From Blasia pusilla (lineage: Eukaryota > Marchantiophyta > Marchantiopsida > Blasiales): a stretch of 64,000 bases of DNA. A program made the translations under genes and the position numbers. The stretch lies in NCBI GenBank assembly GCA_050084515.1, contig CM114271.1:7564001-7628000 (forward strand), given 5' to 3'. Shown one piece after another: positions 44,190-59,803 of the stretch. Under the pieces are notes generated by a model. It made no database searches. It had not been told where the DNA came from and worked only from the letters and a program-made list of their open reading frames with translations. Positions within the stretch are counted from its first letter, which is position 1. Every line of letters begins with the position of its first letter.

Positions 44190-44868
44190 GCCCCTCTCAC
44201 ATGATCACTCTCGATCTTGCGAGTAATCCCTCAATCACTCAAACTAAATATGCGGCACTCAATCTACCATCTCTCACTGAGACGTGTGCTATGCGGCAAC
44301 AAGCCGTGTGGTGCGGCAAATCAACTGATCTATCATCTCATCGACAAACCATCCTCAACTCTTGACATCCCACATAGCTCTATGTCCCCTAAATCCATAC
44401 ATCATCGATGCTCTCAACATCAGCACGGAACCCAATACCCAAAAATCCCTCACGCATGCAGGGTAAGAGACCACAATGGATAACTTGACAATAATGTCGA
44501 TGTCGCTCCTCAGCAACTACAAATCTCAACCCCAACTTGATCGTGAAGACAATTCCTCCAATCAACAAGTCGTACTCCTCTCATACTGACCCCGCTCAAA
44601 CCTCCTCGATGTGCGGTGCAGGTCCCGCAGTCCGATGCGGCACGAAACGGCTACAAACGGCACGACACTCGGGAATGGGATGCGACACTTGGCGGCATAC
44701 TCTCCTCAATCAGAAATTCCCACGCTCTACTCCTTAGTGAAGGAGCGGCTCCATGATCGAGAAGATGCGTTCCGACCACGAGCGGCATAGCGCGGCAATC
44801 GGTGGTGCGTTGCGGCTACGGGCGTCACCGCACCGCAACAATCACAACATAGCAACATGAAATGAAAA
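44190..44868 (-). other. G1 copy B untranslated leader
   Basis: The DNA is GC-rich with recurring GCGGC/GCGGT words and aligns with about 4030-4640 of copy A. No coding sequence is seen. Confidence 0.5.
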
Positions 44869-44879
44869 CTCAAATACCA
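44869..44879 (-). promoter_or_regulatory. possible G1 primer-binding site
   Basis: In element orientation it reads TGGTATTTGAG, which differs at two positions from the initiator-Met tRNA primer site TGGTATCAGAG. The LTR would then end at 44880 (…GTTA), which is not the usual CA. Copy A has no equivalent, so this is tentative. Confidence 0.3.
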
Positions 44880-48465
<3,586 letters not shown>

Positions 48466-48500
48466 AGGGTAAGAAATTCTATCCCAAATAAAAAAAAACA

Positions 48501-48751
48501 TGATAGCATTGGAGCATGAAATCCTTTAAACATATCAGTTGTTGTTTATGACTCCATATTACTAGGCGAGTGAAACAAGTATGACTCGTCTTAACTAAAG
48601 GGTATTGATAACTACATTAGTCATAAGAAGATGACTAGGTGAGTTGCATGAACGTAAATTTTATGACTAAACCATTTTAGTCATAATTTCAGTCATTCTT
48701 TCGGTAAGTCATTTAAAGTCTAGTCATAAAAACCACCCATTTCTTCTAATG
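48501..48751. repeat. CACTA element 2 right terminal and subterminal repeats
   Basis: It aligns closely with 17352-17603 (GTGAAACAAGTATGACT, GGGTATTGATAACTAC, GACTAAACCATTTTAGTCAT). It ends TTTCTTCTAATG, the complement of CATTAGAAGAAA; the CACTA consensus has CACTA, so one base has changed. Confidence 0.75.
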
Positions 48752-48754
48752 TTA

Positions 48755-49272
48755 CCACCAATAGAATATGGCTTAAGAAAACCAAGTCGCCTAGTACTAA
48801 TAAAATGACCAACACCCATCCCATCCAAGAAACTCTCTTTCATTATCAAAAGGTAAGAGAGAAGAGTATCGGCCTCGCAATGATTTCTTTCGTCTCGAGG
48901 GCATGTAAATATACTAAATTTTGAAAGGGCTATAACACTATTTGGATCATTCAAAAGGAGGGAAGGGTTCCCAATGTCCACCAAGACTGTATTTTTTGGG
49001 CACGAGAAGTTTCTGAACTCTTTGACAAAGTGAAAAAATCGTAGATGTTTCACATACTTCATGCGAGTCCCCTTTTGAATAGAGCAGTCACGCACCGACC
49101 AAAAATAATTTGCCCTTCTTGACAAAAGATTCACACAAATAGCTCAAATTGGCCAGCCTTACAAGCATTTCAAGTGCATCTTCCTTACTCATCGTTGTCC
49201 AAATCCCATAAAGATATTCTCTCTCTATCATGTTAGTTAGTAGCCTAATGTGAGGGAGGACACATATAACCC
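48755..49272 (-). pseudogene. unrecognised coding-like stretch
   Basis: Frame 49134-48724 encodes 136 residues (RMKYVKHLRFFHFVKEFRNF, VLVDIGNPSLLLNDPNSVIA, SYLLIMKESFLDGMGVGHFI) with protein-like composition up to the CACTA boundary at 48754. I do not recognise a family. Confidence 0.3.
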
Positions 49273-50278
49273 GTCCATGTCGCGCCCCTACTCTCCTTGA
49301 ACGTCAATCTTTAGTGTTGCGGAAGCGTGCGTTCAGTAGGTCACGAACTCATCGCCGATCTGCACCCAAACACGCCCTCTCGTTAGTCGGGTTTGGGCCA
49401 ACCGGCGTTCCAACCCACCGAGTCCTCAACTCGGCGTCTCATCAAGCTCAACCTTCCTTAGTTCCTAGCTTCCAAAACATGGCAAGTCCTTCAAGACTTG
49501 GAACAGGACTTCTGGTTAGTCGAGGATCGAACGGCACTAACGGCGCCTAGCGATCCCAACATTCAACGGTCCTCGGGTGAGTTCGAACCGAGATCCAAGT
49601 AATTGAGTCGAGGGTGGAATCCAAGAGGGATGTCTAAATCGCCTCACTTTGGACTTGGTGCAGGGTTTCCAACCCAACCCCAAACTCGCGTTCCGTTCAC
49701 GCCCTTGAGCGCCCAGCGGTGCTCAAAGTGGGGTTTGGGTTCCAAGCACTCTCGGAGACCTTCCCCCTTACTAGTACTTCTGGGGTTCTCCAATAACCCC
49801 TCCCCTTTGGGAAAAGAGGGTCGGGCCCTTCATTGTGGCCCTCAACCCGACTCCACTTACAGTCGTTTTCGGGTCGTATCTCGGCCATTGCTTATGCGTT
49901 TGCAGCGATCTTTGGTGCGTTTGGACCGGCTCTCCATAAGCTTTCCAACGCACCCTTATTTTCTCCAAACGCATCTTGGTGCTAAAAGTTATGGCCATAA
50001 ATACAGTCGGAAACTCTCAAACGCTAGTGGCGTTCCTAATCCGGATCTTCCTTTTGGCAACCCACTTCCTAGACTCGACTTCTTTCAAGTCTCATTCCGC
50101 GTTTGGTTCAGGTTTCTCAATCGCGACCATAATACCTGAAACGCGACTCCTCGCTCGCGTCTCGTCTCTTGTCTCCTCTTTGAGACAACTCCAACGCGCA
50201 AACCATCTTAGCGTGAGCCCGCTAATGTTCCGATGTTCTGCTTGGCACTTGTTTGGTCATGAGAGTCGCGACAGTCCA
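49273..50278 (-). mobile_element. solo LTR of gypsy family G2 with target duplication
   Basis: The LTR covers 49278-50273 (996 bp), running TGTCGCGCCCC to GAGTCGCGACA on the plus strand; orientation is minus relative to G2 gag. GTCCA flanks it at 49273-49277 and 50274-50278. The matching duplications show that an entire element inserted here and recombined between its LTRs. It aligns with 59804-60803 over its full length. Confidence 0.95.
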
Positions 50279-50700
50279 TCTCCTGACAGCAACTAGGAAA
50301 ACAAGGCATTATTTCCCCTTAGACCAAAGGGATATGGTTGGCTATCCCTGTCCATGATTTGGAAAAGAATTCCATTGATTTCGAGGATAGGAAGGGGCCT
50401 AAGAGATTTCACCTATCCACCAACCAAGGCAGGATATTAGCCTCTCAAAGAGAGAATTAGAACTTGAGTTCCACCAAGAAATATTCATTCATTGAACTAT
50501 CACAATGTTAGTGCTTACCTTGTTGGCTGAAGGTCGGAGTGCAATATTTTGACTTGCAGCAAGCTCCTTTGGATCAAAGTAGCGTCAGTAGTCACTAGGT
50601 TGCGTGACACATTTCACTATTAGGAAAAATCCCGAATTTATAGCTGAAAGAATGGTTCACAATGGGTAGGTATTCACATTACCTTCCTAGAATAAGAGAA
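50279..50700 (-). other. possible decayed exon with a splice-donor-like end
   Basis: On the minus strand the DNA near 50520 reads CTTCAGCCAACAAGGTAAGC, which looks like an exon end with a GTAAGC donor. No protein family was recognised; the rest of the stretch shows nothing. Confidence 0.2.
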
Positions 50701-50704
50701 CAAC

Positions 50705-51257
50705 TTATAATGTCGGATGAACTCCCACGGAGTTTGGAAGTGGCTGTTGGATATGCTGAGCCGTAGAAATTTGAGATAGTTTATCAACACTATCTTTTGA
50801 CAGTGATGCCTTCCATTTTTGCATCTTCAAAAAATGCTCTACACTATCACGGTGGTTCTCATTTCCAACCATGTCAAAAAAAAATCTCTTGCTAGTTGTC
50901 CAAATCCAACCAACCTCTACATGACTCCTCAAATTGGTTCAATAGTTTGAATGGAGCTACTCAACCTTCACCCAGAGTGTCATTTGCAAGTCCCAAAGTG
51001 AACTCAATCAGGGGAAGATTACTCTCATGTAATTGCTTTGAAATTGCAACCTCCATTTTGGCTAGACCATCGGCATTCTTACACATCCATAGGCCCAAAC
51101 CAAAGTAGTCATTGGCTATGTGGAGAAATTCGGCATACCCGGGTCTCATTCTAATATTCTTTAAGTTGTCGTTGTTTTGATAAGCAGGGCAGGAAAGCAA
51201 GACCTCGTGTGATTCAAAAATCACCATGATTTTACCAGATTTGGGTCGAGTCTGCAT
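50705..51257 (-). pseudogene. FCP1/NIF-like phosphatase relic (tentative)
   Basis: Frame 51257-50961 reads KSGKIMVIFESHEVLLSCPA, then RMRPGYAEFLHIANDYFGLG and LWMCKNADGLAKMEVAISKQ. This resembles the FCP1 homology domain of HAD phosphatases (vfDxxGxLL ... RPxxxEFLxxxxxxFxxgxWsS...N). The catalytic DxDx(T/V) is not intact (FESHE). An AG acceptor-like CTAATGCAG precedes the frame. The next stretch (50932-50705) is open in another frame but not recognisable. I hold this as a weak assignment. Confidence 0.35.
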
Positions 51258-51689
51258 TAGAGATATCTTTGATCAGAATCCTAGGATAAAAAAAGTACGA
51301 ATGCGATGCAAGGGTGTAGGAGAGAATAAAAGACAACATGTAAGGGCATAATTCTTTCATTTCAACTATCAGAATGGTAGCATTACAAAAAAATTGCACA
51401 CCTCACATGCAAAGGGGATAGTATTGTTGCAAGAGAGAGTAAGAGAGGAAGATGTGAGAAAATAGAAAGTGACGAAATCACTGAAATCTTTACAAAACTT
51501 AGAGATACAAAGTGGGCTAGTCCATCCGTGCGCTCACAGAAGAGCTTCGATGGAACCTCAACATGGAGATAACTCGACATACGAGAATACGCTACCGCTG
51601 CGGCTTCCCAGTGTATCACTACTCGGGAAACTAGGGTTTTTACCTATTTTTCTTATTTTCTATTAATAGAAATTTTTTCAAATTTTACA
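51258..51689. other. gene-free stretch, possible copia-2 end
   Basis: No domain is seen. It may contain the 3' end of copia-2, but no second LTR was identified to prove it. Confidence 0.3.
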
Positions 51690-51880
51690 AATTTGCTTCT
51701 GACAGACTCTTGATGAGACCCTTATCTTGGAAGAATGTATCTATTCATTGATACCATACCCTTGGGGATTGATTCAACCCATACAATGCTCGATGAAGTA
51801 AACACACTTTCTCTTTTGATCCAAGTGTCTCAAAACCTGGTGGTTGAGATACATACACCTCCTCCTTGAGACTCCTGTTC
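51690..51880 (-). pseudogene. copia-2 reverse transcriptase fragment
   Basis: On the minus strand, across two frames, it reads SLKEEVYVSQPPGFETLGSK and EKVCLLHRALYGLNQSPRVW, both hallmark copia RT segments (…EEIYM.QP.GF… and …[12 protein letters not shown]). The remainder of RT is missing. Confidence 0.75.
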
Positions 51881-52074
51881 GTTTGATGATAATAAGAACG
51901 GACCATTGATATTTGCCACTTGACGAGGCTATCACATTTGAGTAATCGATAGGCCGAGATCTATCGTGGATAGGGCGTAGGAGCCAGCGGACTATCTTGA
52001 GTGTAAATTTGTCCCACGGTGTCGGATGAGGTTGAGGATAGGTCCATTGTGTCAGGAACGTCGTTTCTGACAAC

Positions 52075-53210
52075 TTTCATGTTGAGGTCTTTTACACCTG
52101 GGTGACTTGTTGACCAGGTTATCCGCCCCTGGTAACCTATGCGCGCAGGTTACCAAGGGAAGGGCTGTTTTAAGGGGAAGAGCCTTTTGGCTCTTCCCAA
52201 CCCTATATAAGAGAGGAAGATGGCTTTCCTAAGCCATCTTTCTCATGTTGGGCCATTGGAGCACCTCCTTTGTATGTGTGTGAGATAGGACTAGGGTGCT
52301 AGCGTCCGGATTCCTTGATAGCACAGGGTGGACGAGGCCCGATATGCCGATGTAGATTAAGGAGTGGAGTTTTAGGCCGGGTGTGCCATTTTTTACTACT
52401 CTTTATTTTTACATGAGAAAGATGTTAGGGGGCTGGTGGGAATTTGTTGTTTGCATGTAGGCAAGCGAGTTGCCTTGGTTGGGAGCCCCTGGAGACGCGT
52501 GTGTTGCGTGTGTTTGTCATTTTTCTATTTGGAAGGCCGTGGGCGGAAGCGCTGTCTATTTTTCTCAGATTTTGTTGGCGCACAGGGATTGGGGACAGCG
52601 GCAGAGTGTAGTACGGAGTGGGCGTCGGGTGTACGCAAGTGAGGGTGTCGAGAGAGAGAAGAAAAGAGAGTTAGGGCTTGCAGCCGCCGGGGCGCTGACG
52701 GGCGTTAAGGTCGGCGGGCGCGGACAAACGGCGGCGGACGGGCGGCGACAAAGCTGACGGCGGGGGACGGGCGGCAACAAGCGGACGGCGGACGGCGGAT
52801 GGCGACGGGCAGACACTGGGCGGCAGACGGCTCCCCCCCCGAGGTGGGAGGCGCCCAGAGGAGCGCGCCCCAAGTTTCATGTTGAGGTCTTTTACAGTCG
52901 GGTGACGTGATGACCTGGTCACCCGCCCCTGGTAACGTGTGCGCATAGGTTACCAAGGGGAGGGCTATTTTTAGAGGAAGAGCCTTTTGGCTCTTCCTAA
53001 CCCTATATAAGAGAGGAACATGGCTTTCCTAAGCCATCTTTCTCATGTTGGGCCGTTGGAGCACCTCCCTTGTATGTGTGTGAGATAGGACTAGGATGCT
53101 AGCGTCTGGATTCCTTGATAGCACAGGGTGGACGAGGCTCGATATGCCGATGTAGATTGAGGAGTGGAGTTTTAGGCCGGGTGTGCCGTTTTTTACTACT
53201 CTTTATTTTT
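52075..53210 (+). mobile_element. TRIM-like element: two 336-bp direct repeats around a GC-rich core
   Basis: The stretch 52075-52410 repeats at 52875-53210, exactly 800 bp apart with no net indel. Each repeat starts TTTCATGTTGAGGTCTTTTA and contains CCCTATATAAGAGAGGAA (a TATA box) followed by CATCTTTCTCATGTTGGGCC, as in an LTR promoter region. From TG at 52080 the first copy could run to ACA at 52413. The 460-bp interior is GC-rich with GGCGGAC-type words and has no gag or pol. A non-autonomous LTR element (TRIM) fits best, but I see no clear primer site or polypurine tract, so a plain tandem duplication is possible. Confidence 0.55.
52203..52214 (+). promoter_or_regulatory. TATA box in the first repeat of the TRIM-like element
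   Basis: CCTATATAAGAG lies about 125 bp into the repeat and recurs 800 bp downstream in the second copy, in a context typical of LTR promoters. Confidence 0.5.
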
Positions 53211-53365
53211 GTTGTGTGATCTCCATGTATATGTATGAGTTGATTTTTGTACATGTGTGGATCGACCCATGTGTGGGGAAGATCGGTGTTGTGTGGTGTA
53301 GATGTGACCAGCGATGTATGTTATGTAGCGATATATATGCGCACGACAAGGTTGTTCCTGGGACA

Positions 53366-54118
53366 CCACATCACGATTCATAAGCATCTTCTTTGCCTCA
53401 GGACACCATAGGCGATAAGCTTTAGACTCATCACTGTATCCCATAAAGATGCACTTCCTTCTCTTGGACTCCAGCTTGGTCTGGATGCTTTAGGAATATG
53501 TACAAAGCACTCACTGCCAAAAGTCCTGAAATGTTGGACTGATGGTACCTTACCTAAGTATGATTGATGAGGAATCATGCCTTGCACTAACTTGGTAGCA
53601 CTTTTATTTAGAATGTAAACGGCAGTATTAATAGCTTTAGCCCAAAATCCTTCTGTCAAACCTTTTGCTTTCATCATACATCTTGCCATCTCCACCACTG
53701 TACGATTTTGACGCTCAATAAATCCATTTTGTTGTGGTGTATGTGCCGTGGTTAACTGTCACTTGATTCCATGCTCCCACAAATATTTGTTGAATTTTGT
53801 TGATAAGAATTCTCCTCCTCGATCGATGCGAAGCTTTTGTACCTTCTTTCCTGTCTCATTCTCAACCAGCTTGTGCCATACTTTAAATTTTCCAAAAGCA
53901 CTTGCCTTATCACGAAGGAAATACACCCACATCTTCCTACTAAAATCGCTGACAACTAAAAAGAAGTAGGAAGAACCACCTAATGCCATTGTTCTCATTT
54001 TACCACAAAGATCAACATGAATCAGCTCTAGAGGAGCCTTTGCTCTATTGTTGGACTCTTGTGGAAATGGTTGTCGATATTGCTTGCCCATCATACAAGC
54101 TTCACATGTATTCGACAC
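53366..54118 (-). pseudogene. copia-2 integrase
   Basis: Frame 54118-53759 contains CEACMMGKQYRQPFP (zinc-binding Cys pair, residues 5 and 8), LELIHVDLCGKMRTMALGGS (first catalytic Asp, residue 36), FLVVSDFSRKMWVYFLRDKA and KLRIDRGGEFLSTKFNKYLW (second Asp, residue 99). Frame 53698-53378 continues with MMKAKGLTEGFWAKAINTAV followed by YILN, and the post-core segment (FRTFGSECFVHIP), then a frame change to YSDESKAYRLWCPEAKKML and NRDVV, where it stops at the foreign DNA. Confidence 0.85.
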
Positions 54119-54502
54119 TCAAAAAATTGTTGGTAAATCAACAACCATGCCAGATTTCTGCATCTGACTCAGTAAGGGAAAGCTTAGGAGACCAAATCTT
54201 TCATGCCACAACTTACAGCTACTAAGATATGTACCTACACTTGTCGTGAAAGCATACAACTCATAGATATTTCCACGTCGTATACCTTCATCCACTACTT
54301 TCCCATTGGCATCCTCAATGACTGCTCCAGTTTTCTTGAAACAAACTTCTAGGTCACGATCACATAATACTACTATTGAAATCAAATTTTGCTTCAACTC
54401 TGGTATGTACAGTACATTAATTAACTTCTTTTCATCGCCTTTTTGTGAGACTAAAGAAATTGTGCCTTTCCCTTCTACAGGGCACTTTGCATTATTCCCC
54501 AC
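54119..54502 (-). pseudogene. copia-2 protease C-terminus and pre-integrase
   Basis: The frame reads KKLINVLYIPELKQNLISIV (the copia segment after the protease active site), then SSCKLWHERFGLLSFPLLSQ, the H...H zinc-binding pre-integrase region. The DSGA active site itself should lie near 54580, where the minus strand encodes a V.DSGASRH-like sequence in a broken frame. Confidence 0.75.
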
Positions 54503-54719
54503 AGTAACAACAATCGCCTCCTGTAGAGGGTGTAAGGAGCTATATCAATCCTTATGATTGGTCATATGCCTAGATGCTCCACTATCGAGAACCCATGCAT
54601 CTTCACTCTTTCAGTTAGTGGAATATTTTGCCTACATGCAAAACTCTTCGATTGCTACCCAAGCATCTACTACATGTTCTCCTAGTTCTACAGAATTTCC
54701 AGACTCCTTCTTAGGTGTT

Positions 54720-55518
54720 AAAAAATCGTTCTTCTCATCCTGACTCCTCTTTCTACAATCTTTGATAAGATGACCTAGGTTACCACAACAAAAACATTTG
54801 AAGGCTTTCCTTGGAAATTTCTTCTTGACATTTGAATTGTAATCCTGATTTCTACCTCTCTATATGTTGACAGTAAATGCTGCATCACTTCCCTCTCTTG
54901 GTTTGAAGCGCATTTCCTCTTCTACCAACATTGCACTAAATTGTTCAAAAGTAAGCGGCGTGGATCTTACTTGAGTATTCAATGCAGTGAACAAACTGTC
55001 ATACCTTGGAGGCAAAATCTTTATGCACTGACGTGCCAAATCTTTGCTAGACTTTGAAATTCCTACGGTCGCCATCTGATCTTGAAGATTCTTGATCCTT
55101 GTCAAAAATTGCTCCGCGCTTTCTCCTTCTGAAAATTTCTCGGACGTAAGCTAATTCTCCAGATTTTGAATTCGAGTCTCATTCCTCATTTCATACTGAT
55201 ACTTCAGAATGTTCCATGCCTCAGCAACAATGGTTGAATGAGAGTCATGACAGAATCAGTTGCATTTGTGACAATCGCATATAGAGCATCTGCGTTTCCA
55301 TGCCAGCAATACAACAGGATCGATATCACTAGATGAACATGAACTTGAAGAACTCAAAGTAGCTTGTGGATTCGAATCGACCCCTGTGGCTGTCTCCCAG
55401 ATCTCAAATAATTCGAGGACAGTTCTCATTTGGAACTTCCATAATGTATAGTTAGACCCATCTAACTTCCCTCACCCAGTGGAGGAGGGCGAGCACAAAC
55501 TGACAAATAAGTAGCCAT
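54720..55518 (-). pseudogene. copia-2 gag
   Basis: Frame 55105-54860 reads SSKDLARQCIKILPPRYDSL, then FTALNTQVRSTPLTFEQFSA, the UBN2-type gag block. Further on lies the zinc knuckle CFCCGNLGHLIKDC (near 54790-54750). A start codon is possible at 55518 (MATYLSVCARPPP). Stops interrupt the N-terminal half. Confidence 0.7.
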
Positions 55519-57048
55519 CACACGAGTAGAAAATAATAAACATACATTTATCACACGAGGATGTGAAGATGGTATAAAGATTTTAAGATTCTCTTTCTTT
55601 TCAAATGTAGTAAATGTTTAGAAGAGAGATCTAAGTGGACCAAATTGTGAAAAAAACTAAGCTCATTTTTCCAGACCAGGATAGGAAGTTGGAAATGTGA
55701 AGCCCGCTTTGGACCTCCTTATATCAGTCTATGTGTAAGCCACATCAGAGAGTGTTAAGGGTAACAAAGTTCTTACTAAACTATTTGTGTAAGCCAAATT
55801 TACGAGTCAGACAAGGGAGCAAGGATCAGTCTTCTCAAAAGATGGAAATAATGAGAGGAAAAGACATAAATATTCATCCAAGCAACTAGTCGGAATGCAA
55901 CAGGTTGCATGACATGACAAGTAGAGGAAGAGTTGTAAGATATGACTTATCAGAGAGAAGGAAAAAAAAAGGAATGAGAAGAAAGACATGATGTGAGTAA
56001 AACCGAAGGAAATAACCTACCCTACATGTGAAGATATGACAGAAAATCCACTGGTTGCATTCTGATCAAAGGTGAGAAAAAGAAAGATCGAATAAATTTA
56101 ATAGGAGGCAATGATATATATCTGCCACCTGTCGGAATTGACGAGTTGCACATGTACATGCAAGAGAAATATAAGTAAGACATGGATTTTTTGTCATAAA
56201 GATTAGATTTGTAAACATGGATCCACGTGCAACCCGTCAGAATCCGATATGTTTCAAGACATAACAACTAGAGATTTTAGAAGACATCTTCACATCAATA
56301 TGATAAAATCTGCTCAGTCATCATAAAAGCATAGATAGTCCAACTCCCACTCTCACTTGCAACTCGTCGGAATTGGATGGATTGCAAGCCCTACCATCTA
56401 TCCAAAAGAGATTATAAGAGAAAAAAATGGATGTCAATATATCGAAATCCGAAAGTTGCAATAACATCAGTCCATTCAAATGAAGAAAATTTTGTGAAAA
56501 ATATCAAAATCCTTTATTACAATCTGTTTGCAACTCAGATATTTACATTGGATTTCCTGAATTAGAAAATCTAGTCTATGATTTCTTTGGCCTCGTCATC
56601 TACAAAAATGTTCCTAACGCTAATTGGTTCCTATACAAGGCACTTTTATGGGCTATCCATTGGCTCCTCTCCATGATTCTAGATGGAGATTGAGAAATAA
56701 GGAGAATTTGAGCGCCTAGTCCCCCTAAGAACACCGTATCAATCCCATCTGACCCGAAATAAGTCCCAACGTTTGCCTTGACAAATGATCTTGTATGCTC
56801 TGGAAAGGGACACCCATCCATAATCAAATATGTGCTCCTCTGCTTCAAACCAGTACACCCCAGCTCCAAAATGCTTGAAATCCAAAGCACCTACACTCCC
56901 ACTCGTCATCATCAGAGAGCTCTTCTAGAATCACCGATGGCCTTGCCGTTGCAATTTTTGGAATCACAAGTAGTGACGATAGTGTCACCACCAATGGCTC
57001 TCCTGCAGGTTCATTGAGATGTGGAGGCAACTTGTAAACTCCTAGCAA
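55519..57048. other. non-coding stretch with recurrent TTGCAACTCGTCGG-like motif
   Basis: The motif TTGCAACTCGTCGGAATTGG or its complement, with changes, recurs near 55885, 56055, 56135, 56230, 56360 and 56440. A related copy is inside the LINE insertion near 33450. Minus frames at 57054-56845 and 56890-56600 (PLVVTLSSLLVIPKIATARP; YLIMDGCPFPEHTRSFVKAN) are protein-like but unrecognised. Confidence 0.35.
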
Positions 57049-57867
57049 CCTCACTAGAAGAAAACTATGGTTTTTATGACTCTAATATGAATGACTTATG
57101 CACGAAATGACTGAAAGTATGACTCAATCGGTGTAGTCGTTTAATATCACATAGAAAACTGAAATAGTCTTAAATCAATGACTCAAATAGTAACACAAAT
57201 GACTTGGTCATTCACTAGTTATATTCCATGACTCATTGAACCATTTTAGTCGCTTTTTACACATAACTATAGAACTCAATTAATTTGGAGAAGATTAATA
57301 TATAAATATTGATTGAAATTTGGAAATTTTATATGAAAGAGAAAATTTTAAGCATTTATTTATTCTTTGGGCATAGAGAATGAAATCTAGTAATTATACA
57401 TTATCAAAATTAAAAAAATTATGAATAAATCACAACACATTGAAACAATAAGTGATCCTATAGAAGATAGATCCCAAATATCTTGCCATTAATAAAATTA
57501 AGCTGATTTTTAAATTTTAAAAATTATTTTAGACACTTACCCTGCTATATTGATTATAAGTGGAGTTTTGCGATGTGGATGTGGTGCCTCAATTATTAAA
57601 AAAGGATTATCCACTTTAGTTAGAATATATATGCTCGTGGTTAGTTTCGATCTCAAGTTCTGAAAGTCGTTGTGGGAGTTGATGACCTACGACATTATCT
57701 TACAATAAAATTTTCTTTTCCTACTTATCAAAACCCTGAACACTTTTAAGTCTTTGCGTTTAGGTCTCTCGCATTCGCGCATCAAAACCCTAAACACTAA
57801 ACTCTAATAGCGTTTAGGGTTTTGATGTGCGGACGTCAAAAGTTAAGGATGTAAAGGGAATTGCAAG

Positions 57868-58238
57868 GTGCAGGAGAGACAAGTAGACAACATTCGCGCG
57901 GAAGAGAGAGTCTATATAATCGAAGACAGATCATTGTTGAAGATTTTGAGAGGGAACATGAGAGCGGAGGTCAAGAGGACAAGATTGAGAGCTTACAAAA
58001 ATACGATGGAGTACTACATTGAGAGGCTTCCAATGCATTTGAGAGTCTTCGATTGAGGAAATTCATAGATTACAAAGGAGATTGGGCGGAAAACAACTTG
58101 GGCAGAAAACAACTGAGAGACGGCAAAACAAGGATTAATTTGAAGTCAAGAGAGAGGTGGTGCAAGAGAGAGCTCGAGTTCTCAAAATTTCTTCCAAGCA
58201 AGGGGAAAGAAGGATTGAGGTCGCCCGCTTATTTATAA
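57868..58238 (+). CDS. unrecognised open frames upstream of the microsatellite
   Basis: Two frames, 57868-58056 and 58053-58238, encode charged, Arg/Glu-rich peptides (NIRAEERVYIIEDRSLLKIL; AENNLGRKQLRDGKTRINLK) that nearly join by a frame change at 58053. The purine-rich DNA favours chance open frames. No family is recognised. Confidence 0.2.
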
Positions 58239-58379
58239 CTGCTGCTCTTGAAAATTGCTACAATAGGAACATTGAGAGAGGAGGCCGCAAAGGACAGAGA
58301 TGTCGCAAATAATAGAGAGAGGCCAAGAGCTACTTTTATTGTGACCTGCATCTTCACTGTTAACAAGCAATACCAGGTT

Positions 58380-58589
<210 letters not shown>

Positions 58590-59450
58590 CCACAAAGTCT
58601 CTTCGTCCATCGTCCCATACAAACACAGAGGCATCTACACCAAGATTTAGCACCAATGTCGACAGTCAAACGAGGGGGATAAAGTTTCTCTTGATATCTC
58701 TTGTTTTGAAGTAGAAAGAAGTTTGTGCGATGGACATTAGCTTTGGGTAGATAGATAGAGGTTGGAAATTTACCTATAATAATGATAATCATAATTTCTA
58801 CATATTATAATTGTCTTTTGACTTTCAGGTATGACTTCAACAAGGGTCAAGAGGATTATTGAATTCCAAGAACCCAAGTTTCATCTTTTGAAGGCGGATC
58901 TTCCATGCCTCTTTCCAGACTCCAATTTTATTCAGAGAGAGACAAGGAGAAAGGGAAAATCATAGTCGTTTCAATTTGAGACCACTTGGTGCAAGAGCGT
59001 AGTACTTGTAGAGGAGAGTAAGCCCATTTTTCTACTTGTGAGTCCAATTAGAGCGGAGACTCTCATGCTCGTAATAGTTGTTTCTTGACAAACGTGGGTT
59101 GAGTTGGTTTTATCAAAATCTGAGATGAACTGGCTTTCCTAGTGAATCCATTAAAAGAGGGTCTTTGTCATCTGGTATAGTGATAAAATATGATTGATAT
59201 CGACATAAATCACTAATATAGTGAACAATATGTCAAATGTGGTAATTATATGTGACTTATTTAATTGTTGCAGTAACTAAAATATTCACACAAACATTTT
59301 AAATATGCCTAATGTGGTCATATACATGACTCATCCAATCATTTAAAACAACTTATCTAGTCACACCTAATGACTTGCATTAATTTAGCATGACTCAAAC
59401 AACCATAAAATGACTCACATAGTCATAAAATATGACTAAAGTAGTCGAGA

Positions 59451-59803
59451 GGTTTACACTACGCACGAAGTAGATAAACTAATCAGTGACCTAACTCCTC
59501 GAATTTGAAAACCACAGCTAGCCAGTTGCAAAGCGCATTCAGAACTAAAACTCATTAGGGCAGTTGCAGGCCTCAATGCCGCAACGATAATGCAAGTTCT
59601 GTCTGATAAACTCACTCGAATCAACCGAATATTCTATAGATCCCAATGACATCGTTGGTCTCTACAAGGACTACATCACAATCGAAACTATAGATCTAGT
59701 TCCAAAAATGAAAACTCAACCCAACCCAATCAGCAATCAAAACTCTAGTTCCAAATGAACAAGCTAGCTTCGGTCGAGAGTACCTCAAAATCGGAACTAT
59801 AGA
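59451..59803. other. gene-free stretch with repeat remnants
   Basis: It contains AAACTCTAGTTCCAAATGAA, the core of the 300-bp repeat at 9640-10700, and related words up to the edge of the G2 LTR. No gene is seen. Confidence 0.4.

Larger units (their letters stand above)
51690..55518 (-). mobile_element. decayed Ty1/copia element copia-2, interrupted
   Basis: Minus-strand gag (about 55518-54720), protease and pre-integrase (54502-54119), integrase (54118-53366) and a small RT piece (about 51880-51690) occur in copia order. Between integrase and RT lies about 1.5 kb of foreign DNA (about 51885-53366) that contains the TRIM-like element. LTRs were not identified. Confidence 0.75.

Noticed and set aside
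59440-59460. TTTACACTACGC as the right terminus of CACTA element 3
   Set aside because: It does not read as the complement of CACTAGAAGAAA and no CCT duplication follows; the end remains undefined.
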